The position numbers were made by a program, and so were the translations under genes. The notes beneath the pieces were generated by a model that was not told where the DNA came from, did no database searches, and was given only the letters and a program-made list of their open reading frames with translations. This document shows, in pieces, positions 11,286-23,638 of a stretch of 64,000 nucleotides of DNA. The stretch is taken from contig CM048844.1 of assembly GCA_026545765.1 (NCBI GenBank), positions 66,277,035-66,341,034 on the forward strand, written 5' to 3'. The number at the start of each line of letters is the position of its first letter. Position 1 is the stretch's first letter. Origin of the DNA: Plantago major. Lineage: Eukaryota; Streptophyta; Magnoliopsida; Lamiales; Plantaginaceae.

Positions 11286-12916
11286 TGTTGGTCCAGATAA
11301 CGGCAAAGTAAAAAGACTAGGGGGGGGGGGGGTGAATAGTCTTTTAAAACTTTTGTCTATAAAAACTATTTCTCAAATATTTGAGTAGATATCTGATACT
11401 TAGATTCAGAGCGCGGAAGACTTAAGATAGATAAGTGCAGAAACAGTTAAAGTGTGTGTGTGTGTTGCTGAAATGTAAGTACAGAAAAGTAAATAACACA
11501 GCAAGTATAGTGGTATCTGGAGGTGGCGTAATCCTCCAACTAATCCACTTCGGTCTTCCAAAGACCTAGAATTCACTAGAATAGATAATTGAGGTCACCT
11601 TACAAAAATCCTATTCTAAGATTCCTTAAACAGATGGTTCCCAACCAAATGTTCCCCCTGAGTTATTCCCCGGCTTTCATAGCCAAGTACTTCCTGTACT
11701 CAGAAACCTTTTTGAGCTATTCCCTAGCTTCCCAAGCTAAGTACTTCCTGTGCTCAATAACCTTGGAGTTATTCCTTAGTTTCTCAAACTAAGTACTTCC
11801 TGTACTCCACGCTAGTGATGGTGTTGGTTTTGGTTTGAGTTGTCAGATGAGCTTCTTTAATAACTTTTCAGTTAATCAGATAGCTCTGTGAATCAAGTAT
11901 ACTTAATACACTTTGCAATGTATGGTATCTTGTTCTTTTTACTGACCCAAGTCTTAGATAAGTGTTCAAGAGAATGAATCTCAGATACTTGATCTTTTGA
12001 TTCAACTCTTTCACAGATAGCTGTGCTTGTTTAGGATCAGGACACTTAGAACTTTAGTGTTACTCAAGATCAAGAGCTTTGGTCGCAACAGAAAGCTTTG
12101 AGGATAAGTAATTTTCTTGAGATATGTGTTCAGTGTAAGTTCTTCAGGTTGTGTCTTCTTAAGCTGTCTAAGTGTTGATATTTATAGATGAATTTGAGTG
12201 CCGTTTGAATAGTATCCGTTAGGCTTAAATCAAATTCAAACTATTGATATCCGTGTATAGTAATCTTATGTGAGTTTGTCTTCTTCTTGAAGCTACCGTT
12301 GCTTTTGTTCGTACATCTCTGTCCGTGCATTTAATGCATTGTACTATACTTTTGTCTCAGAGTGCCAACGGAACTATGCTTTGTATCAGAGACAACCTTG
12401 ATCAGATTTCTCTGAATCTTTGCACGTTCTTATCTTTATCTTCAGATACCACTTTTATTGAAACAAATTTGTTTGCAATATATATATTTCTTTTTCAGAA
12501 ATGTGGTTAAAGCTCAAGGTATCTGAGAATAGATATCTGTGGACACTTTCCTTGTTTTCAGATGGACCTTTTATTTCTCAGATATCTCTTGTGACACAGT
12601 TTGTTTAAAACTAATCGTGTCTTCAAGATATCTGGCCAAGGTATCTGGAAAACTGTTTCAGTAATCTTGTGCAGTTTCTTCAAGTCTTCAATGTCATTGA
12701 ACTTGTTCTGCTTGGATGTCTTCTTCTTGGTCTTCTCTTCATAAAATAAAATTTACATTTTGAGACCTAACATCCTATACAAGATTAGCTAGACTATCAT
12801 ACTTAGTGGGTTTCCTCTTTTACAATGTTCAAGTGAACCAAGAGTACTAATCACCTTTCTGAGACTAAGATAAGTCATTATGTTGCTGATCAAAATCTAA
12901 ATCAAAATATCTAACA
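11286..12916 (-). repeat. 3' LTR of element A
   Basis: It matches 33,937-35,574 across its length. It carries a G13 run at 11,320-11,332, a (GT)n run near 11,455 and TATAAATA on the minus strand (12,179-12,186). Its inner edge ends CTAACA and lacks the last 12 bases (AATTTCCTAACA) that the 5' LTR has, so the PPT abuts an earlier CTAACA. Confidence 0.93.
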
Positions 12917-12931
12917 AATTTCCCCCTTTTT
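12917..12931 (-). other. Polypurine tract of element A
   Basis: The minus strand reads AAAAAGGGGGAAATT directly before the 3' LTR. The same tract precedes the LTRs of D (58,225), E (54,300) and F (52,161). Confidence 0.85.
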
Positions 12932-13291
12932 GATCAGTCAACGATGACTATCTGACCTATTACAAATCTGGATGAGTGATCAATCCAACACTTAATCATT
13001 TCTTAAGATTTTTTAAATCATTCAATTAAGTGCAGAAAGTAGACATCAACCAAATCACAAGGTGTGATCTTTGCTGACAAGTTATCTTTTATAGAATACT
13101 ATCTGAGAGTAAGTTCTTCAGATAAGTTACAAAGAGAGATTATAGATAACTTCAATACATAAAGCAAGTTTAGCTCAGTCAGCAAAAATACAACAAAAAC
13201 TACATAGTAAATTAGGACAACAGGAGTAACCAAGCTCCAAGTAAACATCCTAATAGACTAGTCTTCAAGTCTTCAACAGTAGTTCTATGGA
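12932..13291 (-). other. 3' non-coding region of element A
   Basis: AT-rich sequence between the accessory-gene stop and the PPT, with no coding frame. It is conserved in D (58,240-58,611), E (54,315-54,675) and F (52,176-52,552), so it belongs to the element. Confidence 0.75.
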
Positions 13292-15760
13292 TCAGTCTGC
13301 AAATTTCCTATCTTCAAACCTTTTGATGTCATCAGAATAATCATAGAGAAGTGTTCTGACGAGCATCTCAGTGTCTCTGGCAAATCCACAGACTTCTTTA
13401 TAGGTTTTGGTAGGATTTTTCTTGACAAAATGTTTGACCCACAGATACTTTCCCCACTTCCAGGCATGCTCTATTCTGATATCTGAAAGCTTGAAGTATT
13501 CGTAGATAATCCTCAGATATCTGATGTCACCCTTGTATTGATCTTCAGTTAGATAGAACGATTCATAGGGTTCCACAGCGAGTCTTGCTCTTGTGCCTGT
13601 TCCTGTGATATTCAGAATTCTGTGCACATCATCTAGCTTTCCATATGGACATTCATCAGAGAGGTCCTTTCTCATGGCTTTAGTTCTCTTGACAACTTCA
13701 AAATCCAACCAGGCTTTAATGTGATTGGTGTTGATCAAGGTTGGCTTATCTTTTTCTCCATGCCATAAGTTGTTTATGGATTTGTTCTGGAAATCTTGAA
13801 TTTACCAGTAGATGCTTAAGTTCCAGAATCCAATAGCCATTTTTCTGATTGATGCACCTGTAGACAGAGGAATCATTATCATTCTTCACATACTCTATTT
13901 TGGCTTCTTCCGCCCGAGTGGAAGTTGACTTTGTCTTTGCTCACTCTCACCGCTTCCTTCTCTGTCTTGAATTCTCTTTGGGGTTGTTGCTTGAAGAACC
14001 ACCCTGGATAGACTTGGTATTTCCAGAGGGTGTTTTAGCTGCTAGGGGCTTTGTAGCTATGGGCTCAGTTAGGCTTTCAATTTTCCTTTTTCTGTGAAGA
14101 GGAGCTTCATCTTCATCAGTTTCCTCATCATCTTCAAGATTAGATCTTGTGAGAGTTTTACAGCCTTCTTCATTGCCCAAGGGCTTGATTTGACATTCTT
14201 CTTCTTCAGAAGATTCATCAATCCATTTAACTTGTCTTCTCCTTGGAGCCTTGGTACTCCTTGGAGGTTTCTGTGCCATGGCCCTTGTTATCATTGTAGT
14301 TCCTTTAGTAGATTTCTGGGAAGCAGCTACTATTTGCAAAGCAGCTTGGCTAGAGGAGGGTTCGTTTATTCTGAGTGGTGGCTGGGAAGTTTTCATGTTT
14401 CTTCTTCCTCTCTGAGCCACACCAGCTCTAGATTTCTTCTTGTTTTCTTCTCCTTCTTCCCATTCCCCCTGACTTTGAGGTCTAGATTTGTACACTCTTT
14501 CCCCCTTAGTCATTGTTGGCTGACTCAGTCTCATAAAAGAATCTGAGAGAGAGTTAAAATGCCCTTGTAAATAATTGTAGGCAGTGACCAACTTCTGAAG
14601 TTCGGCTTTGAGCTCCTGATTTTGCTTGATAAGTCCATTGTCCTTATCAGTGAGCTCTGCCAATGTGCCTAGGATGGCATCTACTTTTCCAGCAGTGTAA
14701 CTTGCCTCTTGGAAAGCTTTTTCAGCTAAAGACGCATCATCATCCCTTATCATTCCCAGATCTTTCTGAGCAATGACCATGCTAGTTGTTCTCTGAGTGA
14801 TGAGCTCAGTGAACTTTTTCATTTCAGAGGGGACGGAGTCAATTACTTCCTTGTTCTGTGAAGACAACTCCTTGTTCAGATGAGCCAGTACTTGGTATCT
14901 GTTCTTGTATTCATGGGAGTGGACATTTGGCGTTCTTTGAATATTGCAGAGCAATCGACTTCCTTTTCAAGTGAGAAACCGCTAAATGTTCATTGCGGTG
15001 CTCTGCCAAAGTCTTGTCTTCTTCATCATCTGAGTAATCAGCCCAGTGATCTTCATCCTCTTGGACATTCTCATCGATTGTGTCGAGTCCAAAGAACCAT
15101 CTCGTAGATTGGTTTCTTCCCTTTTTGGGAGGAGGATGGTACTTCTTTTGAAGATGATGCAGCCTTAGCATCATGCTTAATTTCAGATACTTCTTCAGTA
15201 TCGAGTTCTTTGGTGATGGCATTTACAGCATCCTTTAGCTCTTTAACCTCAGAGTAAGCAATCATCTCTTGCAGATATTGATCTTGTAGTTGGTCAAGCT
15301 TATCTCTGGATTTAGCTATTTGGTCTTCCAGTTGAAGATGAAGCTGTTGTTCTTCTTCCAACAATTGTCTGAGTTAAGCAGTTCTGGATTGAGTATTCAA
15401 CAATTTCTGAGTGATTTCTTCAGAATCCTCAACTACTTGTTCAGTATTAGCCTTTTGTTGGGAAGATGGATGAGTTGAATTTTGAGGAGATGGAGACGGA
15501 GATTTCTGTGCTTTCCTCTCAGTTTGCTTTTCAGCAGTTGAGGCATGATTTCTTTGTGAAATTCCTCCGGTCCATGGTGCAGGGGCATCATTATCATCCT
15601 TTTTGTCGGTGTCATCCGTTTGGTGATGGTCAGTGGGAGGTTCATCGAAGTCATTTTCGTTTATCTCTTCCTCCTCATCATCTTCAGATACAAGATTGAT
15701 CACTTCAGGAATAGTGATCTTCTGCCCATTAACCTCTTCTTGTTCAGAAGGTATAAATTG
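13292..15760 (-). pseudogene. A accessory gene, 3' half
   Basis: Minus-strand frames at 15,937-15,374, 15,364-15,071, 14,954-13,947 and 13,738-13,292 form the second half of the extra gene downstream of pol. Reading order: an acidic stretch (VSEDDEEEEINEND) with Pro/Ser/Gln-rich sequence; a coiled coil; a Leu-rich coiled coil with TDKDNGLIKQNQELKAELQKL; a Lys/Arg-rich part; and a conserved C-terminal domain of about 150 residues (TRARLAVEPYESFYLTEDQ, IEHAWKWGKYLW, VCGFARDTEM, ending DRKFAD). That domain recurs in D, E and F. Frame breaks occur near 13,740-13,900 and 14,950, and an in-frame TAA lies near 15,373. The function is unknown. It sits where Sireviruses carry an 'env-like' gene, but I see no signal peptide or transmembrane segment. 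Confidence 0.78.
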
Positions 15761-15765
15761 CAGAG
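15761..15765. repeat. Target-site duplication of element C, left copy (CAGAG)
   Basis: CAGAG directly precedes the C LTR start TGAAAG. The matching copy is at 24,656-24,660 after the LTR end TTCACA. Element D at about 61,046 gives the uninterrupted arrangement. Confidence 0.9.
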
Positions 15766-16355
15766 TGAAAGTGCAGTATGCACTTATATTTTGATAATCT
15801 TGTCTTTCAATAATCAGTTTCAAGTTTGTTGTTTGTGAAGCTGCAGGATTATCAATGTTGTATAACATTGTGACAGGATAGAATTCAATGTTGGCATAAC
15901 ATTGAAGATATAGCATTGCCGCAGACATCGAAGACAAAGCACTTTGGACAGGATACTTGGACTGGAAGTATTGACAAAACGAACAAGAATTGATTTAAGG
16001 AAAAAGAACAGTTTTTGGTGAAAAGCAAGAAAAAAATATATTTTATGAAGAATTGAAATATGGAAATTTCCTTCTATGCGCATTTTGAAGAAAACAAGTA
16101 AAAGGAAAAATTGCCTTTGCCAAGATCCTATTGCCTTTCGACATAGATGGAAGAGGTCGACATCTCAAGTATATATATGCAAGGATTCAGCAAAGCAATG
16201 TTTGAGCTTTTGAAAAGATCAATAGAGACTTTAGGCTTCTTGTTTTCTGCTAGCTTTAGAGTTTGTCTAAGAGTATTCATTGTTGGAATAACTCTTTCAA
16301 ACATCGACCTAGAATAGCTTTTACTGTTGGTTCTTCTAGAGCTAGTTTTGGTTGT
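15766..16355 (+). repeat. 5' LTR of element C, 3' end deleted
   Basis: It matches 23,831-24,420 and stops matching at about 16,355, where internal gag sequence begins. It has TATATATAT at 16,170-16,178 and starts with a short palindrome (AAGTGCA-GTA-TGCACTT). Confidence 0.9.
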
Positions 16356-17030
16356 TGGAATAAGTCAGGAATCTCTAATGCTTTATGTCTACATGGTTCT
16401 GTGGATTTTGATATAGATAGTCCTTCAGAAGAGGAAGGTAATGCAGATCAAATGGTGAAGGATCTGCAACAAATGTATGAGAAACTCTTCAGTGAATGGA
16501 AGACTCTCAGAAAACTCCTCAAGAAAACTGAGAAGGAGAACCACAATCTGAAAGACACCATTGTCAAACTAGAAGCTGAATTAACAAAGAAGGACTCTGA
16601 GCTGTTCAAGGTAATCTCTGAGCTAGATAATGAAAAGAAGGTAATTGCAAAATGGAACTCTTCTACTTCTAGACTTAATGAGATGCTTGATGTGAACAAT
16701 GATAGGACCACTGGTTTAGGGTACACAAGTAGTTATGATGAACTTGGGAGCAACATGAACGACACTGTTGACACTGATACCTCAAAAGTTGTCAAACCTC
16801 TTTCTGAGCTCATAAAAGGTCCTACATTTGTCAAAGAAAAAGCTTTGTTTGTATGCACTTACTGTCTTAAATCTGGTCACAAAAAGCCTTACTGCTTCAA
16901 GTACCAAAAGGACTTAAAGAGTGAACATGTTGAGACCTCCAACCTCAGTGATCTCTCCACAATTCCCTCCCATCCAGTTTCCAGCAGACAAAACAGTGAT
17001 GCTAGCCGCAATGTTGTTCTAGGCACATGA
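16356..17030 (+). pseudogene. gag: C gag, C-terminal half
   Basis: An open frame (16,263-17,030) runs from the truncated LTR into gag. Its true gag part begins near 16,356. It shows a long coiled coil rich in Lys/Glu/Leu (LRKLLKKTEKENHNLKDTI), then a complete zinc knuckle CTYCLKSGHKKPYC (C-x2-C-x4-H-x4-C) near 16,855-16,896, then a Ser-rich tail. The N-terminal gag domain and start codon are missing because of the 5' deletion; the upstream Met in LTR sequence is not the native start. The frame ends where protease should begin. Confidence 0.82.
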
Positions 17031-18340
17031 CCGGTAACCCGTCAAATCTGTCAAACTTTGTAGCTCAAAAGACAGGTACGGTAACATATGGAGGAGGATA
17101 CCAAAGCAAAATACTTGGAAAGGGAACACTGTGCCTTAAAGGATATCCGAAACTCTCGAATGTTCTTCTTGTTGAAGGGTTAACTGCTAATCTTGTTAGT
17201 ATAAGCCACCTGTGTGATGATGATCTGAAAGTCAAGTTTGATAAACGTTCTTGCAAAGTTTATACTTGTGTGGACAAATTAACCGTAATGACAGGTGTGA
17301 GATCACAGGACAACTGCTATGTGATGGACATTCCTCTCAAATGCAATATGGCTCAACATGATGATGCAACACTGTGGCATAAGAAATTGGGACATGTCAA
17401 CTACAGAAATCTGGAGAAGATCATCAAAAATAATGTGGTGACAGGAGTGCCAAAGCTTACCAATGTAGGGAAACATGTGTGTGGCGACTGTCTTATGGGA
17501 AAACAAACCAAGGTGACACATCAGCCACTTCTGATTGAAGGACAACAAAGAGGTACTTTTAACTGCTTTGAACTCCTGCATATGGATCTCATGGGTCCTA
17601 TAGAAGCTAAAAGTTTAGGAGGAGCCTGGTATATCTATGTTATAGTTGATGATTTCTCTAGATACACTTGGGTCAATTTTTTGAAAGAAAAATCAGAAAC
17701 TTTTGAATCCTTCAAAAACTGGCATACAAAATGTTGTAATCAGTACTCTACTCTTGTTCAAAGAATTCGATCTGACCATGGTAAAGAATTCGAGAATCAA
17801 TTCTTTGATAAGTACTGTGAAAAGAAAGGAATCATGCATGAATACTCAGCTCCTAAGACACCACAACAAAATGGTGTTGCTGAAAGGAAAAACAGGACTC
17901 TTCAAGAAATGGCCAGAGTGATGTTGAGCTCAATGAACCTATCAAAAAGGTTGTGGGCTGAAGCTGTGAACACTGCTTGTCACATAATCAATCGTGTCTA
18001 TCTTCGTCCAGGTTCTCTAACCACTCCATATGAGATGTTGAAAGGTAGAAAGCCCAATCTCAAGTACTTTCATGTATTTGGGTGTGTGTGTTACATACTT
18101 AATGATAGAGAACATCTAGGGAAGTTTGATGCTAAAAGTGATAAAGGAATCTTTGTAGGATACTCTCAAAATAGTCAAGCTTATAGAATATACAATCCTA
18201 GATTGCAGACTATACAAGAGTCTGTGAATGTTTCCTTTGATGACTCTGAGCCCTATGCCGGAAGAAGATCTCTGCAGTCTGAGCAGTTATTGAATCAACC
18301 TCTGACTCTTCTACACATGAGAACGAATCAGAAACTGTGA
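17027..18340 (+). pseudogene. C protease remnant and integrase
   Basis: The frame begins at the protease segment MTGN but the Asp-Ser-Gly active site that normally precedes it is not present in any frame here, so protease is dead. The pre-integrase domain carries the zinc pattern LWHKKLGHVNYRNL...CGDC (H, H, C, C). The DDE core is complete: HMDLMGPI (Asp), RSDHGKEFEN (Asp) and PQQNGVAERKNRT (Glu). The C-terminal FGCVCYILNDREHLGKF and GIFVGYSQNSQAYRIYN motifs follow. The frame closes at 18,340. Integrase inserts the element DNA into the chromosome. Confidence 0.92.
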
Positions 18341-18451
18341 CTCCTGCTGCTGATCAAAATGAAAGAACCCATGTTGTGGGCAATGTTGTGCCAACATCCC
18401 CTCTATGCAATGATGACTCAACATTAAACTCAACATCCCAGATTTACACTC

Positions 18452-20236
18452 ATGATGAAGAACAAGCTGATCCTCATAATGAAACTGAGGCTGAATCTGA
18501 CAATCCATCCAAAGAACAATGCTGCACCTATGTCTCCTGACTCAAGAAAGGATCCTCCTCCTAGAATTCGCAAAGATTATCCCAGTTCCCAAGTAATTGG
18601 AAATCCAGGAGGAAGGACATTGAGGGGAAACACGCGCAAAAACTACAAGGAGACACTCAGACTTGCTGAAATATGTCACTCTGTAAGTTCCTCGTGCTTT
18701 GTTTCGTTAATGGAACCTAAAAATGTGAAAGAAGCTCTTGCTGATGATTTTTGGATAGAAGCAATGCAAGATGAACTTCGTCAGTTTCAAACAAATGAAG
18801 TCTGGACTCTTGTTCCCCGCCCCCATAATATAAATGTCATAGGCACCAAGTGGATTTTCAAAAATAAGAGTGATGAAAAGGGGATAGTTGTAAAAAACAA
18901 AGTCAGATTGGTTGCTCAAGGTTACACCCAAGTGGAAGGCATTGATTTTGATGAGACCTTCGCTCCTGTTGCTAGATTAGAGTCCATCCGCTTGCTCCTA
19001 GCCTTAGCATGTTGTCTTAACATAAAACTCAACCAAATGGATGTTAAAGGAGCTTTCCTGAATTGTTACATTGACAAAGAAGTGTATGTTGAACAACCTA
19101 GAGGGTTTGAAGATCCTCTTTATCCTGACCATGTTTTTAAACTAAGAAAAGCCTTGTATGGTTTGAAACAAGCCCCACGAGCTTGGTATGCTAGGTTGAC
19201 AGAATTTCTAGTTGGGTTAGGATTTAAAAGAGGAGAGGGAGATCAAACTCTGTTTATCCTCAGGAAAGGAAAAGACATCTGCATTGCTCAAATCTATGTT
19301 GATGATATTGTCTTTGGTGCTACTAACCTCTCCTTGCTAGATAAGTTTGTTCAAGCCATGACAGGAACTTTTGAGATGAGTATGATTGGTGAACTCAGTT
19401 TCTTCTTGGGGCTCCAGATACAGCAGAAACAGGAAGGCCTCTTTATCTCTCAAGAGAAATATGCCAAGAATCTTATCAAAAAATTTGGTCTGGAAAATGC
19501 CAAACCTTGCAGCACTCCCATGGCTACATCTCTGAAACTCAGCAAAACCGATGTTGGGGACGATGTTATGTTGACATTGTACAGATCAATGATTGGAAGT
19601 CTCTTGTATCTTTCAGCCACCAGACCTGACATCATGTTCTCTGTTTGTGTGTGTGCCAGGTATCAATCCAAACCCAAAATATCTCACTTAACTGCTGTCA
19701 AAAGAATCATTAGATATATATCAGGAACTGTTAATCTTGGATTATGGTATGCATGTGATTCAAACACTAATCTATTGGGATTTAGTGATTCTGATTGGGC
19801 TGGTGACTTAGATGATCGAAAATCAACTAGTGGAGGTTGTTTTTATCTTGGACCAAATCTTGTGTCATGGTATAGTAAGAAACAAAATTGCGTGTCTCTC
19901 TCTACTGCTGAATCTGAATATGTAGCGGCTGGGAGTTGTGTGTCTCAACTAATTTGGCTGAACAATATGCTGCATGAATATGGGTTTCAAAGTGACACTC
20001 TTTTGCTGTTTTGTGATAACCTTAGTGCCATTCACATATCCAAGAACCCTGTTCAACACTCACGCACCAAGCATATAGACATTCGACATCATTTTCTTAG
20101 AGACCTAGTCTCCAAACAAATAATTGACATACAACACATTGATACCACAAATCAGTTAGCTGACATTTTCACAAAGCCCCTTGATAAAGAGAGATTCTTC
20201 AGTTTGAGAAGGTCTCTTGGCCTTTGCACTATTTGA
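18452..20236 (+). pseudogene. C reverse transcriptase and RNase H
   Basis: The best-preserved coding region in the window: 594 codons without a stop. RT motifs include VIGTKWIFKNK, FAPVARLESIRLLLA, LNQMDVKGAFLNC (Asp), YGLKQAPRAWY and IYVDDIVFGA (DD pair). RNase H follows with GFSDSDWAGD, STSGGCFYLG, STAESEYVAAG, FCDNLSAI, HIDIRHHFLRD and LADIFTKPL, the normal copia end of pol. The linker from integrase is broken by a stop at 18,340 and a frame change through 18,337-18,540, so it is not expressed as one polyprotein. The Met at 18,452 is only the first in the frame, not a native start. Confidence 0.95.
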
Positions 20237-21689
20237 TAGGATTTGCTGCAAGCAATGTTGACATAACATCCTGGTCAACATTGTCTTCTATGTTTACCTA
20301 GTGTTGTCTTTCTTTTTATTCTTTTAGTCTTTTCTCTTTCTTATTCTTGTGTGTCTATGTGTTTTTTGTGCTTCTGTGCTGGTCAATGGCTGTTCCTATT
20401 CGTAGCTTACAGTGGTGATGCTTAGGTTTTGAAAGGCTTCTTGAAACCAAGGTTGAAAGGTATCGAGTCTCCTGTGTGTTTGCTTTATGTAAAACCCACT
20501 TTTGCTGCTTTTTGGCCATGTTTTCTCGTACCTTGACTTGCACTTGATTTTGCCTCCTGCTCTTTGTGCTTAATAAATCTAATGAATTATGATAAAAAGG
20601 GCTCGAAGTGTTTCCGTCGAGGATCGTGTTGGGCAGGTTCCAAATACTATCCAAATATCGACATGGCCAATGTGTCATATGTCGTGAGGGTTGATGGCCT
20701 GTACTGGATACCGACACGCACAAAAGTGCCGATTCTCGTAATGCTGCTGGTTCACTTTCTGAGTACCAAATTACCCAATGTGGTCAAATGAGTGTTTTTA
20801 TGCCATGAGACGTGTGTTTGCCTAACTCCGCATAGGCTTCGGCTTTGGAGCGGATTCATGCGTGTTCCAATTATTTGACATGGTTCACGGTCTCATGGTC
20901 ACTCCCACTCAAACTTTTGCTAATTGTTTCATTTACTTCTTGAGGCAATGTTGAGTGTGTTTCTTTGGTATTCCTTTCTCTCTCTATCTTTGCCTGCAGC
21001 ATCAGTGGTGTTAATCGAATCTGCACATTTTGAGACTTGTTTCCTGGCTGACTTACATTAAGAGTGGTCTGATATTCCGATGTTGTCATCAATGTTGAGC
21101 CAACATCCTGGTCAACATTGCCTGTGCTGGAAGTACCTTCTTTGCTATGTTTTTGTGTGCTCTTTCTGTGTTTTGGGTTGGATTTGAGGGGGAGTAATTT
21201 TGTGTCTTGGGTAATCTGGTAAAATGTAAAGTGTAAAATATAATATCTTACTCTTATCTGACCTTGATTTGTTTCCTAAAACAAAAATGTACCTCCCTAG
21301 GTTGAGTTTTGAGAACCTTCTTCATTCTTGACCTAATTGATACGGTGGTCATTTGCTTTCCTTAATCTCATATTAACAGCTGTGTACAGATCTTGGTTTG
21401 TGTTTTGATATATATGATTATGATCCTTGGAGCAAACCAACCAAAAACACTCCTCCAACCAATTTACCACTACCTCTCTCATTAGCCCACTTCTCCACCA
21501 CTCACAAAAACTGCCATTCTTCCAAACCACTCTCTTACAAAAAAAAAAAAAAAAAAAAAAAAAAAGTTCCCTGTATTTACTTCTTACTCCCAAAACTCTT
21601 CACCTTCCCCTCACTTTACTCTCTTGTCTCTCTCAACCAAAACTCCTCTCCCGCTCTTTCTCCCTCAACTCTAGCCTCACGATCCAAAC
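20237..21689 (+). other. C non-coding block between pol and accessory gene
   Basis: No conserved frame. It holds repeated inverted words around CAACATCCTGGTCAACATTG (near 20,265 and 21,095), a segment shared with gypsy element H (20,590-20,860), and a run of about 25 A at 21,541-21,565. TATATAT at 21,409-21,415 may serve as a weak promoter for the accessory gene. Confidence 0.6.
20590..20860 (+). repeat. Block shared with the 3' region of gypsy element H
   Basis: Diverged matches to 43,600-43,905 in the same order and orientation: CGTGTTGGGC, AAATACTA, GGTTGATG, a 17-base perfect match GACACGCACAAAAGTGC (20,713-20,729; 43,738-43,754), then GCTTTGGA and CATGCG. Confidence 0.75.
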
Positions 21690-23638
21690 AATGTTGTCCC
21701 CGACAAAACCCGTCTTGCCCAGTTTTTCATTGCAAACACCTGAGGGGGAGCAAGCTTATCCTCTTCCCATTCGTGCTGAACCGGCCGATTTTGAGATTCC
21801 AGTCTATAATTGTGAGGATTCGGAAGATAGTGCTGAAAAACCCTCATCTCCTGTACCAAAACCACCATCTCCAAAAACCCAAACAGAGTCATCACCATCA
21901 AACCCCTCTGAATTTGCTGCAGAAACCCTTGTTAAATTGGGGAGCATGCCAGTCGACTTGCCACAAGATCTGAGGGATGATGATGAAAGCCCAATGGGGA
22001 TAGAGAAAGATGCTCCCATGGAGGATGATGGGAAAGATGTTGGACATCCCGAAATTCAACATGCAGATCTGACAGAAAACCCCAAAACCACAGACTTGAA
22101 GAAGATGATGTACAACAACTGACAAAGCAGGGAACGGCTCTTGATGGCACGAATGATGAGAATCGGACCAGCATTACGAAAATGTTGAGAAACCCGCAGA
22201 TGAGCCTACTATTGAACTAGTTGAAGTGGAAGATTGGCGGTCGGATGAATCGGAGAAAAGCGAGTGATCCAATGAATATAGATGAGGATGTTGTTGCAAC
22301 ATCAGCTGCTCATGATGATAACAATGATGAAAGCTCTAATGATATGGAGGATTATGAGCCAGAAACTGAAGATGACTCTAAGGATGAGTCAATGGTTGAA
22401 GAAGAAGATCTGAGAAACTCAGATGAAAGCTCAGATGACTCTGAAGATTATGAAGCTGAGGCAGAGGAAGAATCAAGAAGAAGAATCACTTGATGATGAG
22501 GATGTCATTCTTGAGAAGACCAGTTGAAGACTCGAGGTAAATGATCTATCCTCCGAACTGTGTGTTTACAGATGGTCCGATTGGGATGAAGATGCGCTTC
22601 TCATTTGTTCTATGATAACAAGAATCGGAAAAATATGAGAAAATCAAAACAATGCTATAGATGTTGAGAAGATAATTAAAGAGGACTCATTTGAAGAGTA
22701 TAACTTGGTTGCCTATCCAAGAAAAGGAATCTCTATTATCTTGTCATACTCAATATACGCTTTGTTCTGAAATCATAAGAGAATTCTATGCCCATTTATC
22801 TGAGAATTTTGGTAGTGAAGGGCATGGTAAGCATCACTGTGTGTACTTGAGAGGTGATGTATTCTTCTTGACTTCTAAGGATATCAATACTGTGCTGCAT
22901 AGAAATAGGGATGAGATTGAGACTCCTGTGGAGGTAACTATGGATGAGATTGCAAGAGAGCTAACTGCAGGAAAATTAAAATCTTGGCCTACTGGAACTC
23001 TAGATCTGAAATATTGTTGTTCTCTAGTATCTGTTCTTGCCAGGATCTGCCTGTACAACTGGCTGCCATCTTCCAATAACAACAAGCTCAGCCAAGAGGC
23101 AGCCATGTTGCTTCTGATTAAAATGGGTTACAATGTCAATCTGGGAGAAAGGATTCTCAAGCATCTAGAAAATTCTAAGAATAGAGGGATCAGAGGCCAT
23201 TTGATTCTTCCATCCACTATATTTGCTGTTCTTCAGATGCAGGGTATTGAGGTTAAAGCCAATGATGTCTATCATTCCAACTTTAAGTCCATCACAGTCA
23301 CCAAACAACTACTGGAAACACATGACAGGATCTGTGATCTTCCTTGGGTAGATCCTGATGTTTCTGTGAACATGGATGTGGAGGAGAATATGCCTCTTTC
23401 TACTGGCAAAACTGATGCACCAGAAAGCTCTGTAGTTGCAGCTCAACATTCCTATGTTGACTTACATGTTGGGACAACATTGATTCCTAACATTGAAACT
23501 CTGTCTGCAGGTATTTTAACTGAACAGGACAAGCTGATTCTGGAGCAAATCAAAGGGCTTGATGAGCAGATCTCAAACAATCTGAAGTTCAGAAATACTC
23601 TAGTTTCTTTTCTTTCCTCAGAAAAAGGGGGAGAATAG
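21690..23638 (+). pseudogene. C accessory gene downstream of pol (plant transposon-protein-like domain)
   Basis: The start at 21,690 opens a Pro/Ser-rich N-terminus (MLSPTKPVLPSF). After frame breaks near 22,120 and 22,490 an Asp/Glu-rich segment follows (22,221-22,493). A 315-codon frame (22,691-23,638) carries a folded domain: IIREFYAHLSENFG, CVYLRGDVFFLTS, INTVLHRNR, then SVLARICLYNWLP and LSQEAAMLLLI. This pattern resembles the 'putative plant transposon protein' family (PF20167-type); that assignment is by eye. No membrane segment is seen. A related layout (N-terminal folded domain, acidic linker) occurs in the A accessory gene, but the two are not close homologues. Confidence 0.65.

Noticed and set aside
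11589..11792. Open frame recurring at 11,589, 34,241, 52,990 and 56,861
   Set aside because: It lies in the LTR, antisense to the element, and recurs only because the LTR recurs.
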